Below are positions 1 to 11,187 of a stretch of DNA of 64,000 nt, one piece after another. The notes beneath the pieces are model-generated. The model saw only the letters and a list, made by a program, of their open reading frames with translations. It was not told where the DNA came from and searched no databases. This DNA is from Rhynchopus sp. YZ270_cl-10 (taxonomy: Eukaryota > Euglenozoa > Diplonemea > Diplonemida > Diplonemidae): positions 1,116,001 to 1,180,000 of the forward strand of contig OZ037893.1 in NCBI GenBank assembly GCA_964035575.1. Direction: 5' to 3'. How positions within the stretch are numbered: position 1 is the stretch's first letter; the number at the start of each line of letters is the position of its first letter. The position numbers were made by a program, and so were the translations under genes.

Positions 1-1062
1 AAAGAGTATTGTGTACGATTCAATGTGTCTAAAACAAAAGGTATTTCGTTTTGGTTTGAAGGGGTGTCTTGCTTCTTGACAAGATTTTATTTTATGTTTA
101 AATTTCCCCCTTCAAGATGTACTGCGCCTCTGCTTCCCCCCCCCTTTATCTTTCAAGGGATACCTTTTTTTTTTCTTTTTTTTCCCTTCTTTTTCCGCTC
201 TTTCTATTCATATCCCACAGAGAAATGAAGAAAACAAAATTTCGTTATTCTGCGTTTGGGGTAAGGAAAAAAATAGCGTGTTTTCGTGTTTGTACTCACA
301 TTTCCATGCCCCTCCCCTTTTTTTCTTGTACAGATTTCTGTGCATGCTATGCACTTTTATCTTTTTTTTTTTTTCTTTTCAAAAAAGCTTTTTTACTTTT
401 ACTTCTTTGTTCTCTCCTCTCTTCAAATTTCTCGTTTCCTCTTCCCCCGCATCTCCCCTGCACCCTCATTCCTCTCTTCGCTGCGATAGATAACCTGTGT
501 ACCACTCTAGTTATACTTTTTTTTTCAACGTGCCTAATCAACCAATAGGCTTAGGCTCATAGCACCATCCCCCCTTTGTGAACACAGTTGTTTCTTCTTT
601 TAAATGTGCACGAGAGGCACATTCGTTATTCCTTTTGTCAAAAAAAAAATTCTTTTTTATAGTTGACTCAACAATGTAAGGCTTAGGTTCATCTTACAAA
701 AAATATTCTCGCTTTTTTCTTTTTCTCCTTTTTCTTTCTCGCAGTGTCTGCGTCCGGCGTTTTGCACTATCAACATCTTTTTTATCATTCCCAATTTTTA
801 TTTTAAGATGTAAAACGGGATGGGAGGTTTCCCTCCCTAGTTTCTTCGGTCAAAGGGTTTCAAAAAAAAGGGGAGAAAAAAAAAAAAGTGCGGGATGTGT
901 TTTCCCCCTCTCCTTTTGTTCTTTCCGTAGTACAAAGGCAAATTACGGCTTAACATTGAGTGCAGACCCTATTAGCCCCAAATGGCTTCTTAAGGCGATT
1001 GTCGACACAACAACAAAAAGGAACAATGTTGCAGGTAAAAAAAAAAAAACTGAAATTGTCTT
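1..1062. other. Intergenic, T/C-rich, with hairpin modules
   Basis: I see no gene here. The stretch is dominated by T and C runs. It holds a perfect ACGAGAG-loop hairpin (604-622), a worn relative at about 664-700, and a copy of the module reading GTCTGCGTCCGGCGTTTTGC near 745-765. A sequence ending GGCGATTGTCGACACAACAA (near 955-1015) recurs in worn form near 48500, 56390 and 60470. The short ORFs are low-complexity translations of pyrimidine tracts. Confidence 0.6.
604..622 (+). repeat. Hairpin module, GTGC-stem class
   Basis: The stem is ATGTGC (604-609) paired with GCACAT (617-622), a perfect 6-bp stem around the loop ACGAGAG. A T-rich tract follows. It has the same loop as the CTAAGC-stem class but a different stem. 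Confidence 0.6.
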
Positions 1063-1068
1063 TACTTT

Positions 1069-1994
1069 CATACTTGGACCGCCCGAAATATATTTCGGGC
1101 GAATTCGGGCGAATTTTTCGGGCGCGGATCCCGAGCGCCCGAAATGTGCCCGAAATATATTTCGGGCGTTTTAAAGGGAATTTATACGTAATTCGGGCGA
1201 ATTCGGGCGCATTTCGGGCGAATTTGGGCACATTTCGGGCGAATTCGGGCGATTTCGGGCAGATTCGGGCGAATTCGGGCGCACAACCAGTATCTTATGT
1301 GTGCTGGGAAGCATGCCACCAGTGTAAAAATCTAACGCTTTGTTTGAAAGATTGGCACAAAATTTGTTCAAAGAAAAAAAAATTGAGCAAAAATTCCTCG
1401 TAGAACCCAACTTATATGAGTGCAGCTCTGTTAGCAGCCACGTATAAAACCGATTTCCCTAACAATTTACACTAAAATACTACTAAAAACGTAAAAAGGC
1501 GATTTTTCACGTTTTGGGCATCTCCTGAGCAACTACAGGCCCGAAACACCCCGAGAATGGGTCAGAACCACCCTGTGACCCGAAAATTCACAAAAATTCA
1601 CCCTGAAATACGAAAAAAATAGTGAAAACCCGGTTCATAGTGTGTTTTGGGTGGGAATAAGCAAATGATAGTCAGAAAACCCGTGATTTGGTGGTGATTC
1701 TCACGGGCCTCCAAAGTGCACTCAGGTGTACAAAAGTTTTCGATTATTGCGTATTTTGACAGATTTGATCATCAAATACTTCCAAATTTTAAAAGTTTTT
1801 TGCGAAAATGAGTAGAACCTACCTAGTCGGTTTTCACCAAGGAAAAAGCGCCCGAATTCGCCCGAAATCTGTATTTCGGGCGACTTCGGGCGTTTTCGGG
1901 CGACTTCGGGCGCACCAAATCGCCCGAAATCCGCCCCTAATTCGCCCGAAATCGCCCGAAATGCCCGAAATATATTTCGGGCGGTCCAAGTATG
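1069..1994. mobile_element. Non-autonomous TIR element with CGGGCG arrays, copy 1
   Basis: This is a complete 926-base element. Its ends are inverted repeats beginning CATACTTGGACCGCCCGAAA. It is flanked by a 6-base target duplication TACTTT (1063-1068 and 1995-2000). Just inside each end lie arrays of a short unit built on TTCGGGCG or its complement (about 1079-1282 and 1846-1984). The middle (about 1290-1800) is unique sequence without a coding frame. The second copy at 53069-53963 is nearly identical. No transposase is encoded, so it must be moved in trans. A 6-base duplication is known for Dada and IS3EU transposons among others, but the superfamily cannot be fixed from the ends alone. 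Confidence 0.88.
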
Positions 1995-3404
1995 TACTTT
2001 TAGACATTGAAAATCCTGAAAATCCTGAAAATCGGTATTATTCAGCCGCATACCTGACAATGACGGACCCGCGGGACGTTTTCATCTTTTCTTAAATATT
2101 TCTTTTTCTTTCGTTCTTTCTATCCATGCCAAAATAAAAAAAAACAAATCTGGAAAAGAAAAACAAGGGGCGGATCCAGGTGGCCCTCGTCTTCCTCTCT
2201 TTTCCCGTTGACACAATCATGGAATCAATTTGCGATTTTTTTTTCTTCTCTCTCTCTTTCTTGATGGAACTCTATTTTTTCAAAAAATTTCTATGTTTTC
2301 CATATTCTTTTTGGGGGTCAGGTCAGACCAATGAGGTTAACTATGTCTTGCCACACTCACAGCAGTCTGTATTTCTTCCGTTGGCCGGGAGGGTATGCAA
2401 ATTCTAATTATTTTTAGTAAAGTAAGCAGTCCTGCTGAAGTTAAACCCTGGCTAGGGTGGGCAGTGGCTTTCTCCATGTCCTGAAGGGGCTCTTTGCATT
2501 CGAAGACAGAATCTGCTACCAAACAGGCCAAAAAGCTTTGCTCTGCCACACCTGGGGTAGTTATGGTGTGCCTGGAAGGACGTCCATAGCAACCCCTAAG
2601 AGGGGTGATGGCTGGCATGCAGCAATATCTGCCATTTTTTTTTTTTTTCCTCTTCCCTGTTTAGCAACTCCAAAGTGCAACACTCCGGGGGTTCAAATCT
2701 ACGGAGTGCAGAGCGTTTCGTCTCGGAAACGTTTTTTTTTTTTTTTACACTATCGACTTCACTTTTTTTGGGGTTTATCCCTACTTCGCCCCTCCTTAGT
2801 TCTTAATAAAAAAAGCCAAAAAAAAAAAAGGGCTCGCTTTTTATAAGCGAATAGTTAAAAGCGATAATTGTGATTCAGGATGACTAAGAGAATTTGCTGT
2901 GGTTCATCTCATCTGCCATTTTTTTTTATTTTTAAAATGGATGACTAAAAGTATCAACGAGGCTTTCTGTACATCCAACGTTTTTTTTTTAAATATTTTG
3001 TCGCGCGACTTTTTTGGGTATCATTTATTTGTTTGCAGTACGGGAGGTAGACGGGGGACTCCTTTTTCAGACATGCGACTTTTCACACCACAAAACCTTG
3101 TCAAATGCGTATTTATTCAAAAAAAAAAAAAAATTTAATGACATGGTTTATTGTGAAAGGTTATGAAACAAATGACCCTTTACCGTACCTTTTATTGGGT
3201 ATTATCGTATTTTTTTTAAAAGAATCCTGTTTATGTATTTTTTTTTTCAAGCTTGATCGTTCTAATATTTTGTTTTTGTAACCATCATTGCATCGATGAG
3301 AACACCCCAAAGGGTCTTATCGATATTTTACATTTAATCTCCACATCATGTTTTTTTTGTTCGTCATATTTTTCATCAATGTCATTATTTTTTTAATTGA
3401 TGAC

Positions 3405-3422
3405 CAAGCTCACAGAGGCTTG
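3405..3422 (+). repeat. Hairpin module, altered CTAAGC-stem class
   Basis: Stem CAAGC (3405-3409) pairs with GCTTG (3418-3422) around the loop TCACAGAG, and GATCATCTTACC follows. Compared with CTAAGC/GCTTAG, the outer T-A pair is replaced by C-G, a compensated change. Confidence 0.5.
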
Positions 3423-5234
3423 AGATCATCTTACCAAAAACCTTTCTCTCTTTTTTCATTGTGCCCTTTGAGGCCGATTTTTAAGTAGTACTTTTTTTGT
3501 TTAATTGTGATTTTTTTTTGTCCATTTAATATCTCGTAACCTCTACAACTCTTTTACGTCAGGGCAACCGGATGAGATGACACATTACTCGGACCGTAGA
3601 AAAGAGTTTATATTGTTCTATTTATTCACGGCATGCATACCCACTTATCACACAATGTGGATCAAAAAAAATTTAAAAGAAAGAAAAAAAGAGGACCGAA
3701 AAAAAAAAAGAAAAAATGCATTTCGTGAGGTTTTTTTATATTGCGAATTTTGAGTCACATTCTAAAATAAACATCTTCAGATCCTTCCCTTCCTCTTTAC
3801 AAGATGTGCACAAGATGCACATTCATTTTTCACGTTCATTTTACGTTTCTCTCTTTACGGTGATTTCGCACAAGAGAAGCTTAGGTTCATCTTACCAGTT
3901 TATTTATTTTTATTTTTTATTTTTGGAAGCTGCTGCATTTCCATTTTAAACCCCCCTTTCCCATCTTGGTCTGCAACATTCCGGGTGAATCAAACTTAAT
4001 CCCGAGAGAACTTAGCTTTTTTTCTCTTTATGGGGGAACGGTTAAAAACATGCAAGACTAGTGTCTGTTGCACTACAACCCACTTCTCCAAAAAAAAAAA
4101 AAATTAACGGAACAAAAAGTGAAGATGCAATACGATATTCAGCATCTCCACACGGAGTAGTACGAGAGCTTTTTGTCAATGGCAAAAGTATACAGTTCTA
4201 TTCTGACAATTTATCGAAAAAGAAAAGAAAATTAACAAAAAAAAACAACCTGGCACTGCAACGTCAGCAATGATGTTGTAGTTACATTTGCAAAGCAGTC
4301 CAGCCATTTATATAAGTACATTTTGTTATTCCTTTTTTTCTATGCTCAAAAAAAATGCTGTAACTTTTTGTTAAAAAAAAAAACGTTATTATCACATTGT
4401 CTTTTTGAGCAAAGAAAAAAAGGGGGTAAAATAAAGAGCAAATTGCTACTCCATCACCATACACTTCTCTGCACAACCACATCACCCCCTACCATTTGTC
4501 CTCACCCCAGTTATCTCTCTCCCGCGGGAGATGCCCATATTTCTTCCCCCTCTTCAAAATAAAACAACAGAAAAGGAAAACGTGTCTTGTGTGACACATT
4601 TTTTTGTGTGTACACGAATCGTCCCTTACCAGAATATTATTTTTTTTTGCATTTGTTTCTCCTTTTTTTACGACGACAAGGTTTTAGGTTGCGCAACTCC
4701 CTCCCATTTTGTCTTTTTTTTTGAAGTGAGATCGAGGGGAAATATACATACTATACATCAGAAAAAATTTGTACGATGACTTCGCACCTAACCCCATATG
4801 GTAAAGTGCAAAAAAACGAGGTAAAACTTTGGAAATAAAAAACACAGCAAAAAAAATGAAATATTTTTGTCTGTACCAACTTTTGTGAAGAACGCTCTTT
4901 TTCGTACAAAAACTTTTTTTTTCCCCCTCGAGCAGAAAAATCATTGACAAATAAGAACGACATTATTTTTTTTTGAAGATTTTTTTGAGAACCAGTGTCC
5001 TGCGTCTACCGGTATACGGTGAGACGTTTTGCACTAGGAACTTCTCTTTTTTTTTCTTTCTGGGTGGTAATCCCTTTTCGTAGGCGGCTAAGAATTGCTG
5101 ATTTTCCTATTTCCAAAGATCATTCGTCGATTTTATTTTATTTTGTGATTTTTTGTACATTTCCCTCCTTCCCCTTTCCCCCCAGCAAATACACGCTATA
5201 ATCATTCACTTTATTGCCGAAGAAAAAAAAAAAT

Positions 5235-5290
5235 AGTGGAGCGCACTCTAGGGTGGCTACACTAATACAACCAAAGTTTTCAAAAAACAA
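5235..5290 (+). repeat. AGTGGAG hairpin module, short form
   Basis: AGTGGAGC pairs with GGCTACACT (one mismatch) around a loop containing ACTCTAGGGT. A tail AATACAACCAAAGTTTTCAA follows. Near-identical copies lie at 16142-16190 and 20533-20582. Confidence 0.6.
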
Positions 5291-5973
5291 ACAAAAAAAA
5301 ACAAAAACTCCCACTCAATCAATCTTTACCAACAACGAAAGGTTTTCTTCCAGCTCAGTTCGTTTTTTTTTTTTTTTTTTTTTTTTTTTCTCTCTTTTTT
5401 TTCTCTTTTTTCCTTCTTTTTGTCAGATCTCTCTCTTTTTTTTAACGGCAGGAAAGGAGGCGTGTTACGTCTGTAAAGGATTGCCTAGTTTTTTCCCAAC
5501 CTTCCTGTATACACGCGTCAGCAACCAATACAGGTAGTGTATTGAAATGATTCTGGGGGGGGGGGGGGGGTAAGGGGTCTAATTTTAATTTCGTCGATTT
5601 TGAGAAAATTTTTGGCCAAAAATGGGCCCCACGTATAAGGAACCGGGCTCATATTTCTCAAAATTTAAGTGGCCAAAAAATTGTCCAATTTTCCGAAATG
5701 ACCCCACCGCTGCACGGGCGGAGCCCAAAAATGCAAATAAGCCACTTTTTGGTTTCATTGAAATGATGCGGCTGACACTGAGGAATTATGGTTTACGGCG
5801 TCCCATTTAGGTGGCGAACCCTTTTTAATTTTTTGTTCTCTTGAAATGTGTAATTTCATGTTTTCGCGAAAAAAATACGAACTGATCCTACAAGGGTTGA
5901 AGGAAGGTGTGGAAAACAATAATAACAAGAACAACTAATTGCTAAGAAAAAAAATGGGGTGTGTTGTGGATAA

Positions 5974-6342
5974 CTCCGCGCGATTTTCGAAACCACCATA
6001 GCATCCTGGCGATTTTCTGGAGGTGCTGATGTGACGATGCCTGGTGCGATCGACGACGTGTTGTCGTCTGTGCATTATGTGTTCCTTCCGCACTGCTCTG
6101 GTGACGACGACGATGCGTGGGAGCCTGTGGACGACTACGAGCTGGAACATGCCGAGGCCGCCCGATTGAATGGTTATCGAGCCTGCCGAGACTACGTCCA
6201 ATAACGCGATCGAGCAGATGGTGCTGGACGAAGATAACAGCCCCACTGTTTAAAAGTTTCAGATGCAGGCATCCCAGTGGGTCCAGCGTACGAAGAGCGT
6301 TTTAGCATACCTGCAGAAGAGCAGAATGCTGGCGTGTTGTAG
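5974..6342 (+). pseudogene. Broken coding-like stretch, unknown protein
   Basis: The + strand is GC-richer here and reads as credible protein in pieces. One frame is open from 5974 and has an ATG at 6037; it encodes 55 residues from that ATG with an acidic run (GDDDDAWEPVDDYELEHAEA) and ends at 6204. A second frame at about 6200-6253 (NNAIEQMVLDEDNSPTV) and a third at about 6252-6342 (SDAGIPVGPAYEERFSIPAE) follow directly. No single frame spans all three, so it is a decayed gene or a gene whose splicing I cannot resolve. I do not recognise the family. Minisatellites begin about 170 bases further on. Confidence 0.3.
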
Positions 6343-6510
6343 ATTATATTTTTTTCAGAGGGGAGTTCCACAGCACACCCGGTTTTTTTTCCGATAGCAA
6401 TTACTTGTTTTTTTTTAAAAGTGACAGAGACCTGGTTTTGTGTCATCAGCAATGGCACGCATCGATCTGTTTTAGTCGATGGCCACACGGTGCAGTCTGT
6501 CCTGGAAATG

Positions 6511-6602
6511 TCGGACCCTTTTGTCGGAGTCCGAGGGGGTCCGACAGTCGGACTCACAGTCGGACCCCTGAGTCCGACTGCCGGACCCTGGGGTCCGACA
6601 GG
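6511..6602. repeat. Cluster of TCCGAC/GTCGGA inverted units
   Basis: Irregular tandem units of the type GAGTCCGACTGTCGGACCC alternate in both orientations, each able to form a small hairpin. A second cluster of the same units lies at 11056-11187. The run passes straight into the GGTACCCA array. Confidence 0.7.
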
Positions 6603-6606
6603 CACA

Positions 6607-6690
6607 CCCAGGTGCCCAGGTGCCCAGGTACCCAGGTACCCAGGTACCCAGGTACCCAGGTACCCAGGTACCCAGGTACCCAGGTACCCA
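6607..6690. repeat. Minisatellite, 8-base unit GGTACCCA
   Basis: About ten copies of an 8-base unit run in tandem, the first two reading GGTGCCCA. The ORFs reading PGTQVPRY on the + strand and GYLGTWVP on the - strand are translations of this array, not genes. A lone copy of the same motif occurs near 7088-7100. Confidence 0.85.
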
Positions 6691-6849
6691 GGTCCAGGTC
6701 CAGGAACAGGTACCCAGGAACAGGAAAAAAGTCGTGAAAGAGCAACCACAGCTCCACATGACAAACACAAAAGTGTCCAGTCACGTGGGGCATTCATGCA
6801 CTGAGGAGATAATGATCCAACAATTTACAAGAAAGATTACTTAACCTAC

Positions 6850-8040
6850 TGCTGGAAATTGCCAGGTCGTAGTAACACACAAAGTGTGCCTCCGTTCGGG
6901 AAGACCGGATATTCTAGAGACCAGAAAGGCCTCAAGAATATCTTCCGGTAGTCAAGGTAGAACCGAGTGAACGGCCCAAGACCCCCGTGGAGAAGTTAAA
7001 TGTTGTAATGCTATCAGGTAGAAACTGCGAACACTGTCTTACCCTCCTCAATGCATGGTGGTTGATGTCTTCCACAACAAATTTCCTGTACCCAGGTACC
7101 CAAATTCCCAGACCCACGCAGTGGCACATGACCGCCAAGTGTGAGTGACCCACACATGAGGGAATGCGACACTACGCAAAATTTACCACCAGACCCTGTC
7201 TTCGTGCACCTGAAGTACAACGCCGCAGACAGGCCAAACATGCGTTGGACTCAGAGGAATGCCCGCTGTGCAGGTATCAAACATGAGAACCAACTCCCAG
7301 CAACAAGGGGCGCCTTTTGGCGGGCGTTGTTGAGGGTGTTTGGGGTGCAAAGTTTTCCACAATTTTGATGCGCGGGTACAGAAGTGTTGTCTTGTTCTTT
7401 CATCTCTAGGAATGTAAATGTCAATCGCGTTTAACTACCACGAGGGCTTGTTCAGTGAACCCACAAGGGGTCGAAGGGGGTTGGTTATCCCATATCTATC
7501 AAAGGTTGTGTCGACCAGGCGAATCCACTATGTTACGCTGTACGTTGTTAAATCCGAAGAAATAACGCTTTAGCAGCCGCAGGAAGTTTGTTAAAAAGAG
7601 TGCCTCACGCTACACAAACCACCACCCGCGATTGACTTAGATGTTATAACAAAGAGAATTCAGAACAAAACAACACCCTGCCCCATACACACTAAATTGT
7701 CATGCTTCAAGAGCATGCCTGGGCCAAAATTACTGTGACAAAAAGGCAACAAGACCACCCACAAGGAGTGTGAAATGTGCACTGGTTTTCTGGGGGAACG
7801 CAATATTTTCTTGTGCCTCGTCCTCCGCAAGCAGAGGACAGACTTTCCGGAAGGTTTCCAAAGTCGAATTTCTTGCACTAGCTATGCTCCCTGGGTTAAA
7901 TGGCAATAGCAGTGACTGACAAAGTGTACCCATCCCCCTTCCACCCCAGATCTTAGTCCGCAAACTCAGAATGGATTGATGCGGGTGATACTCTTTGGAT
8001 TTTGAGTTGCTGAATGTCGGAGACGCGGCGAGGCTTCTCA
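6850..8040. other. Unassigned region, no supported gene
   Basis: The base composition is more even than in the T/C-rich intergenic DNA, and some frames look protein-like. Examples are 7141-7368 on + (67 residues from the ATG at 7156) and a Cys-rich frame near 7683-7922 on +. Neither matches a family I can name. It may hold remnants of a gene or mobile element. Confidence 0.35.
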
Positions 8041-8222
8041 TCACAATCGCAGATGCAGTTCAGATTTCACGATCCTGTGATGAGTGTAAATGTGGAGTGT
8101 GATTAATGAATGAAATGTATGGTGTAGAAACGCAGTTATCGGGAAAGGTGAGGTTAATGTGGTAAAAAAAGTGGATAAAACTCGTGTAATTTTGTGAATT
8201 CCCACAAAGGTGGGTGATAATG

Positions 8223-9002
8223 TGCCCTTTGTCACTCAATTGTAACCGAGAATGTATGGGAGAATGAAATATTATTTCCCAACCCAACAACAACGATAAA
8301 GCGTGAAGACAATAAATGAAATCAAAGCGGAATAAATTTGAGGTTTTGTGAGGCACTCAACGAGTGTGCCGGCTCTGTGGCGTCACGGAGCCACCAACAC
8401 TCCCCAGTCATTTTTCCTGCGCTTCCAGGAAAACTCGCGTTTGCGACCAGGCCGAAACGAAAAAATTTAATTCACAGCAAACAGGTGTGAGGGAGAAGAA
8501 AAGAAAGTGAACAAAAACGAAAAAACAATGTTTTTCTGAAATGTGATGTTGTTGGGGTGGGGAGAATAAAACAGTTCCAGAAAAGCTCCTGCGTCGGTTT
8601 TCTTTTGGTTAAAAAAATCACTCAGTAAAAAAAAAAACTTTTTCATCACTCCCCTCAAACACTGCCAAAACGAAGAAGGACAGGATGTATGACACTTACG
8701 GATACCAAGTCTCAGCGGGTATGAGAAGCAAGGAGGTGTACAAGAAGAAATGGGACGAGTTCTTGCGGTTTTCAAACCTCGAGCGACTTGGTCCGCTTTG
8801 TATTGACACGGACCTCGACACCCCGACATGTACTGGCTTTTGAGAAAGGCAGTCGGTTCCTCGGTAGATTGCGTGCAAGTGAGGGAATATCCATCTGCTT
8901 GGAAGACGTCAAAACACCAAACATAGTATTTCGCGACATAAAGGGCAGATCAAATACTCACTGCCTTACATTCTCGGTTACAATTGAGTGACACAAAGGG
9001 CA
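8223..9002. mobile_element. Inverted-repeat element enclosing a protein fragment
   Basis: The left arm near 8223-8255 (CAATTGTAACCGAGAATGTA in part) is matched in reverse by 8966-9002 (TTCTCGGTTACAATTGAGTG in part). The 700 bases between hold the + strand fragment at 8685-8843. It is degraded. The family is uncertain. Confidence 0.45.
8685..8843 (+). pseudogene. Fragment of a mobile-element-type protein, copy A
   Basis: A 52-residue frame contains YKKKWDEFLRFS. The fragment at 9345-9572 on the - strand contains the matching YRKTWDDFLRFN. The Y..xW..F..F spacing resembles the opening of the SAM-like core-binding domain of tyrosine recombinases, but this is a weak, motif-level resemblance and no catalytic domain is visible. 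Both copies sit within a nest of inverted repeats. I treat it as a broken fossil of uncertain family. Confidence 0.3.
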
Positions 9003-9065
9003 TATAATCTGCAAAATTACACGAGTTTTATTTCACTGAGTTAGATAATTATTATCTCATGAAAT

Positions 9066-9257
9066 AAAGTGAACATTATTTCACGAGGTGGTGGGTGACT
9101 CAAACTGGGGCTCAACTTCACGAAGCGAGTGGAGTTCAGCATTTTGATTTCATGAGTGAAGTGAGTGTAATCATAAAAGTGATGTCACGAGCGATAGCGA
9201 GTGGGTATCACGTATTCCAGTTTGTGAATCACCCATCAGTTAAATAATGTTCACTTT
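9066..9257. mobile_element. Small inverted-repeat element (192 bases)
   Basis: The left end AAAGTGAACATTATT is mirrored by AATAATGTTCACTTTA at the right end, with further imperfect pairing inwards (GGTGGGTGACTCAAACTGG against TCCAGTTTGTGAATCACCCA). It is non-coding and looks like a MITE. Confidence 0.55.
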
Positions 9258-9344
9258 AGTTTTCGATACGTAATTTTATACCACGCGTGAAAAACGTAAA
9301 CAGGTGAAAAAGTGAGTGAAATAAGATTCGTTTTATTTCACGTT

Positions 9345-9572
9345 TTATTTCACGCAAATCGTGAAGGATTGGGTGGGGGAGTGAAATAAAAGATCACGGA
9401 GTGATCTGAAGGACACGACGTGTTCTTCCCTGGGCTCGTTCGCTCCTGAAAGTCTGTTGAAACGGAGGAAATCGTCCCATGTTTTCCTGTACTGCACACC
9501 ACTGTTCATGTCGTCGAACAAGTTGTCATATGCATCCTCCATCTCCGCAAACTTGCGCGTGGGTTTAGGCAT
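9345..9572 (-). pseudogene. Fragment of a mobile-element-type protein, copy B
   Basis: A 75-residue frame starts MPKPTRKFAEMEDAYDNLF and contains YRKTWDDFLRFNRLSGANEP, then REEHVVSF. It shares the Y..xWD.FLRF core with the + strand fragment at 8685-8843, so the two derive from one module. The possible tyrosine-recombinase relation is inference. It is a degraded remnant of uncertain family. Confidence 0.3.
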
Positions 9573-9700
9573 GTGTGTAAGAGGCAATAAATAATCTGTA
9601 ATTTGAAGTGTGGTGGTGTGAGGGGTGGAGCGTGGGCTCAACGTTCCACTGTTTACACCTATAAATACGTTTTTCACTTGTGGAATAAAATTACATATTG

Positions 9701-9844
9701 AGTGAAATAAGAACATTTTCTTGCACTTGCCACTAAAAAGGCACCCTCGTGACTCTCACTCTTATTCCCCTCGCTTCGCTCGGGAAATAACGCACTCGGG
9801 CACCTTTTTAGTGGCGCGTGAAATAAAATAGTTCTTATTTCACT
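9701..9844. mobile_element. Small inverted-repeat element (144 bases)
   Basis: The ends AGTGAAATAAGAAC and GTTCTTATTTCACT are perfect complements. Further in, GCCACTAAAAAGGCACC pairs with GGGCACCTTTTTAGTGGC. It is non-coding. GTGAAATAA motifs recur throughout 8.9-9.9 kb. Confidence 0.6.
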
Positions 9845-9858
9845 CGAATAAATAGTTA

Positions 9859-10160
9859 TTATCTCACGGGCAATAATGTTGTGCTGCGTTTTCGAAATTC
9901 CTACAGTATATTTGACAAATGATGTATGACCACCTAGTACGGGGCGTCAAGGTTGGGTATGGTGAACAGTTCCTCGAAGTCCTATGACTGCAACCCTTTT
10001 GGTTGCATGCGCAGATCTCCTCCACATTGCTTTTGCGCCTACTCTCGGCATGGGTTTTGTTTTGTTCTTTGTGTGCGGAGATAATGTCTACTGTATTTTG
10101 TGTAATCTCCAGGAAGGAATTTCGAAAACGCGGCTAAACATTATTACACAAGTGAGATAA
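9859..10160. mobile_element. Inverted-repeat element (about 300 bases)
   Basis: The left arm contains TTATCTCAC and GCGTTTTCGAAATTCCT. The right arm contains AGGAATTTCGAAAACGC and GTGAGATAA. The arms are about 45 bases with scattered mismatches. There is no coding frame. Confidence 0.55.
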
Positions 10161-10568
10161 AAAATTGTTGGCTCTCTCTCTGTTGTTTTGGCTTTTGTTT
10201 TTTTGTCTATTTGTGACGAGGCCTGGAACACCTGAACATAGGCATATCTGGAAAATCTATCTGAGGTGTGGCAAATTAAATATATTCAAGCGTGTGGTTG
10301 AGGCGCACCTAAACATAAGTAAGTGCCAAGTCTGAACATTTATTTTCAGAGGCCTTAGTGAGGCTGTTTCGGCCTCGTTGCATTGTATCATGATGTAATA
10401 AGGTTCACATACTTTCGATTCAAAGAAGAGAAAGCACACAAGAAAATAAAATGCTGCAAACCACTGGGTGTGTTGTTTGCATCTACACAAGTAACTGAAA
10501 GTTAAACATTTACATACCTTGTCTTCCCCGTAGCCTCCGCCTTCGCTGCTGTCAAGCTGCCTTCTCTT

Positions 10569-10660
10569 GGTACCCAGTACCCAGTACCCAGTACCCAGTA
10601 CCCAGTACCCAGTACCCAGTACCCAGTACCCAGTACCCAGTACCCAGTACCCAGTACCCA
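10569..10660. repeat. Minisatellite, 7-base unit TACCCAG
   Basis: About 13 uninterrupted copies of a 7-base unit. It is one base shorter than the unit at 6607-6690 and otherwise the same motif. The VLGTGYW frames on the - strand are its translation. Confidence 0.9.
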
Positions 10661-11055
10661 AATTGGTCGCCCCCTGGTTGGTCGAGAACCTAAAAATGCA
10701 AAAAAACGCAAAATTCATGTGTTTTGACCATGTCTGGGTACACCAAATACACACCTCTGAACAAGCCTATACCCAGTAGTAGGCAACAAGCGCTATTTTT
10801 TGACCAAGAAAAAAAAAATCCCCCAAAAATTGGGTGTAGTAGGTCATAAAATGGCCCAAAAAATTCAAAGAAAACCTCAGATTGACCAAACAATGAAAAA
10901 AATTTTCAAGTCAAATTTTCAGCCAAAATACGGCTATTTTGGTAAAACCATGTGTACTGTAGTGGCTATACAAGGCGATTTTCGGCCAAAAAAATTTTTT
11001 TGGTCAAAAAAAAAATTTTTTTTTTCGGCCCAAAAAAAAAAAAAATTTTTTTTTT

Positions 11056-11187
11056 GGGTCCGACTGTCGGACCCCAGAGTCCGACAGTCGGACTCCAGAG
11101 TCCGTCTGTCGGACTCCAGAGTCCGACAGACGGACCCCTGAGTCCGTCTGTCGGACTCAGGGGGTCCGACTGTCGGACTCAGGGGGT
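11056..11187. repeat. Second cluster of TCCGAC/GTCGGA inverted units
   Basis: The same alternating GTCCGAC and GTCGGAC units as at 6511-6602, slightly longer. Runs of A followed by T (for example 11031-11055) lie just upstream and are self-complementary. Confidence 0.75.

Larger units (their letters stand above)
2001..5900. other. Intergenic, pyrimidine tracts and worn modules
   Basis: I find no gene. The region contains T/C tracts and worn hairpin modules: near 2690-2760, at 3405-3422, near 3807-3900, and one near 4993-5045 with the internal stem CGTCT/AGACG. An AGTGGAG-class module lies at 5235-5263, and a 16-base G run at 5555-5570. A segment near 3534-3590 (CTCTACAACTCTTTTACGTC) has a relative near 56280-56335. 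The stretch 5580-5830 contains no frame I trust. Confidence 0.5.

Noticed and set aside
2436-2475. GAAGTTAAACCCTGG and CTAGGGTGGGC recall parts of 5S rRNA.
   Set aside because: The two motifs are much too close together for a 5S gene and the rest of the molecule is missing.
2680-2710. GGGTTCAAATCTACGG resembles a tRNA T arm.
   Set aside because: It is the loop of a CACTCCG/CGGAGTG hairpin in a worn module, with no other tRNA arms.
6192-6797. A 201-residue - strand frame and several + strand frames of 60-130 residues.
   Set aside because: They are translations of the TCCGAC and GGTACCCA arrays.
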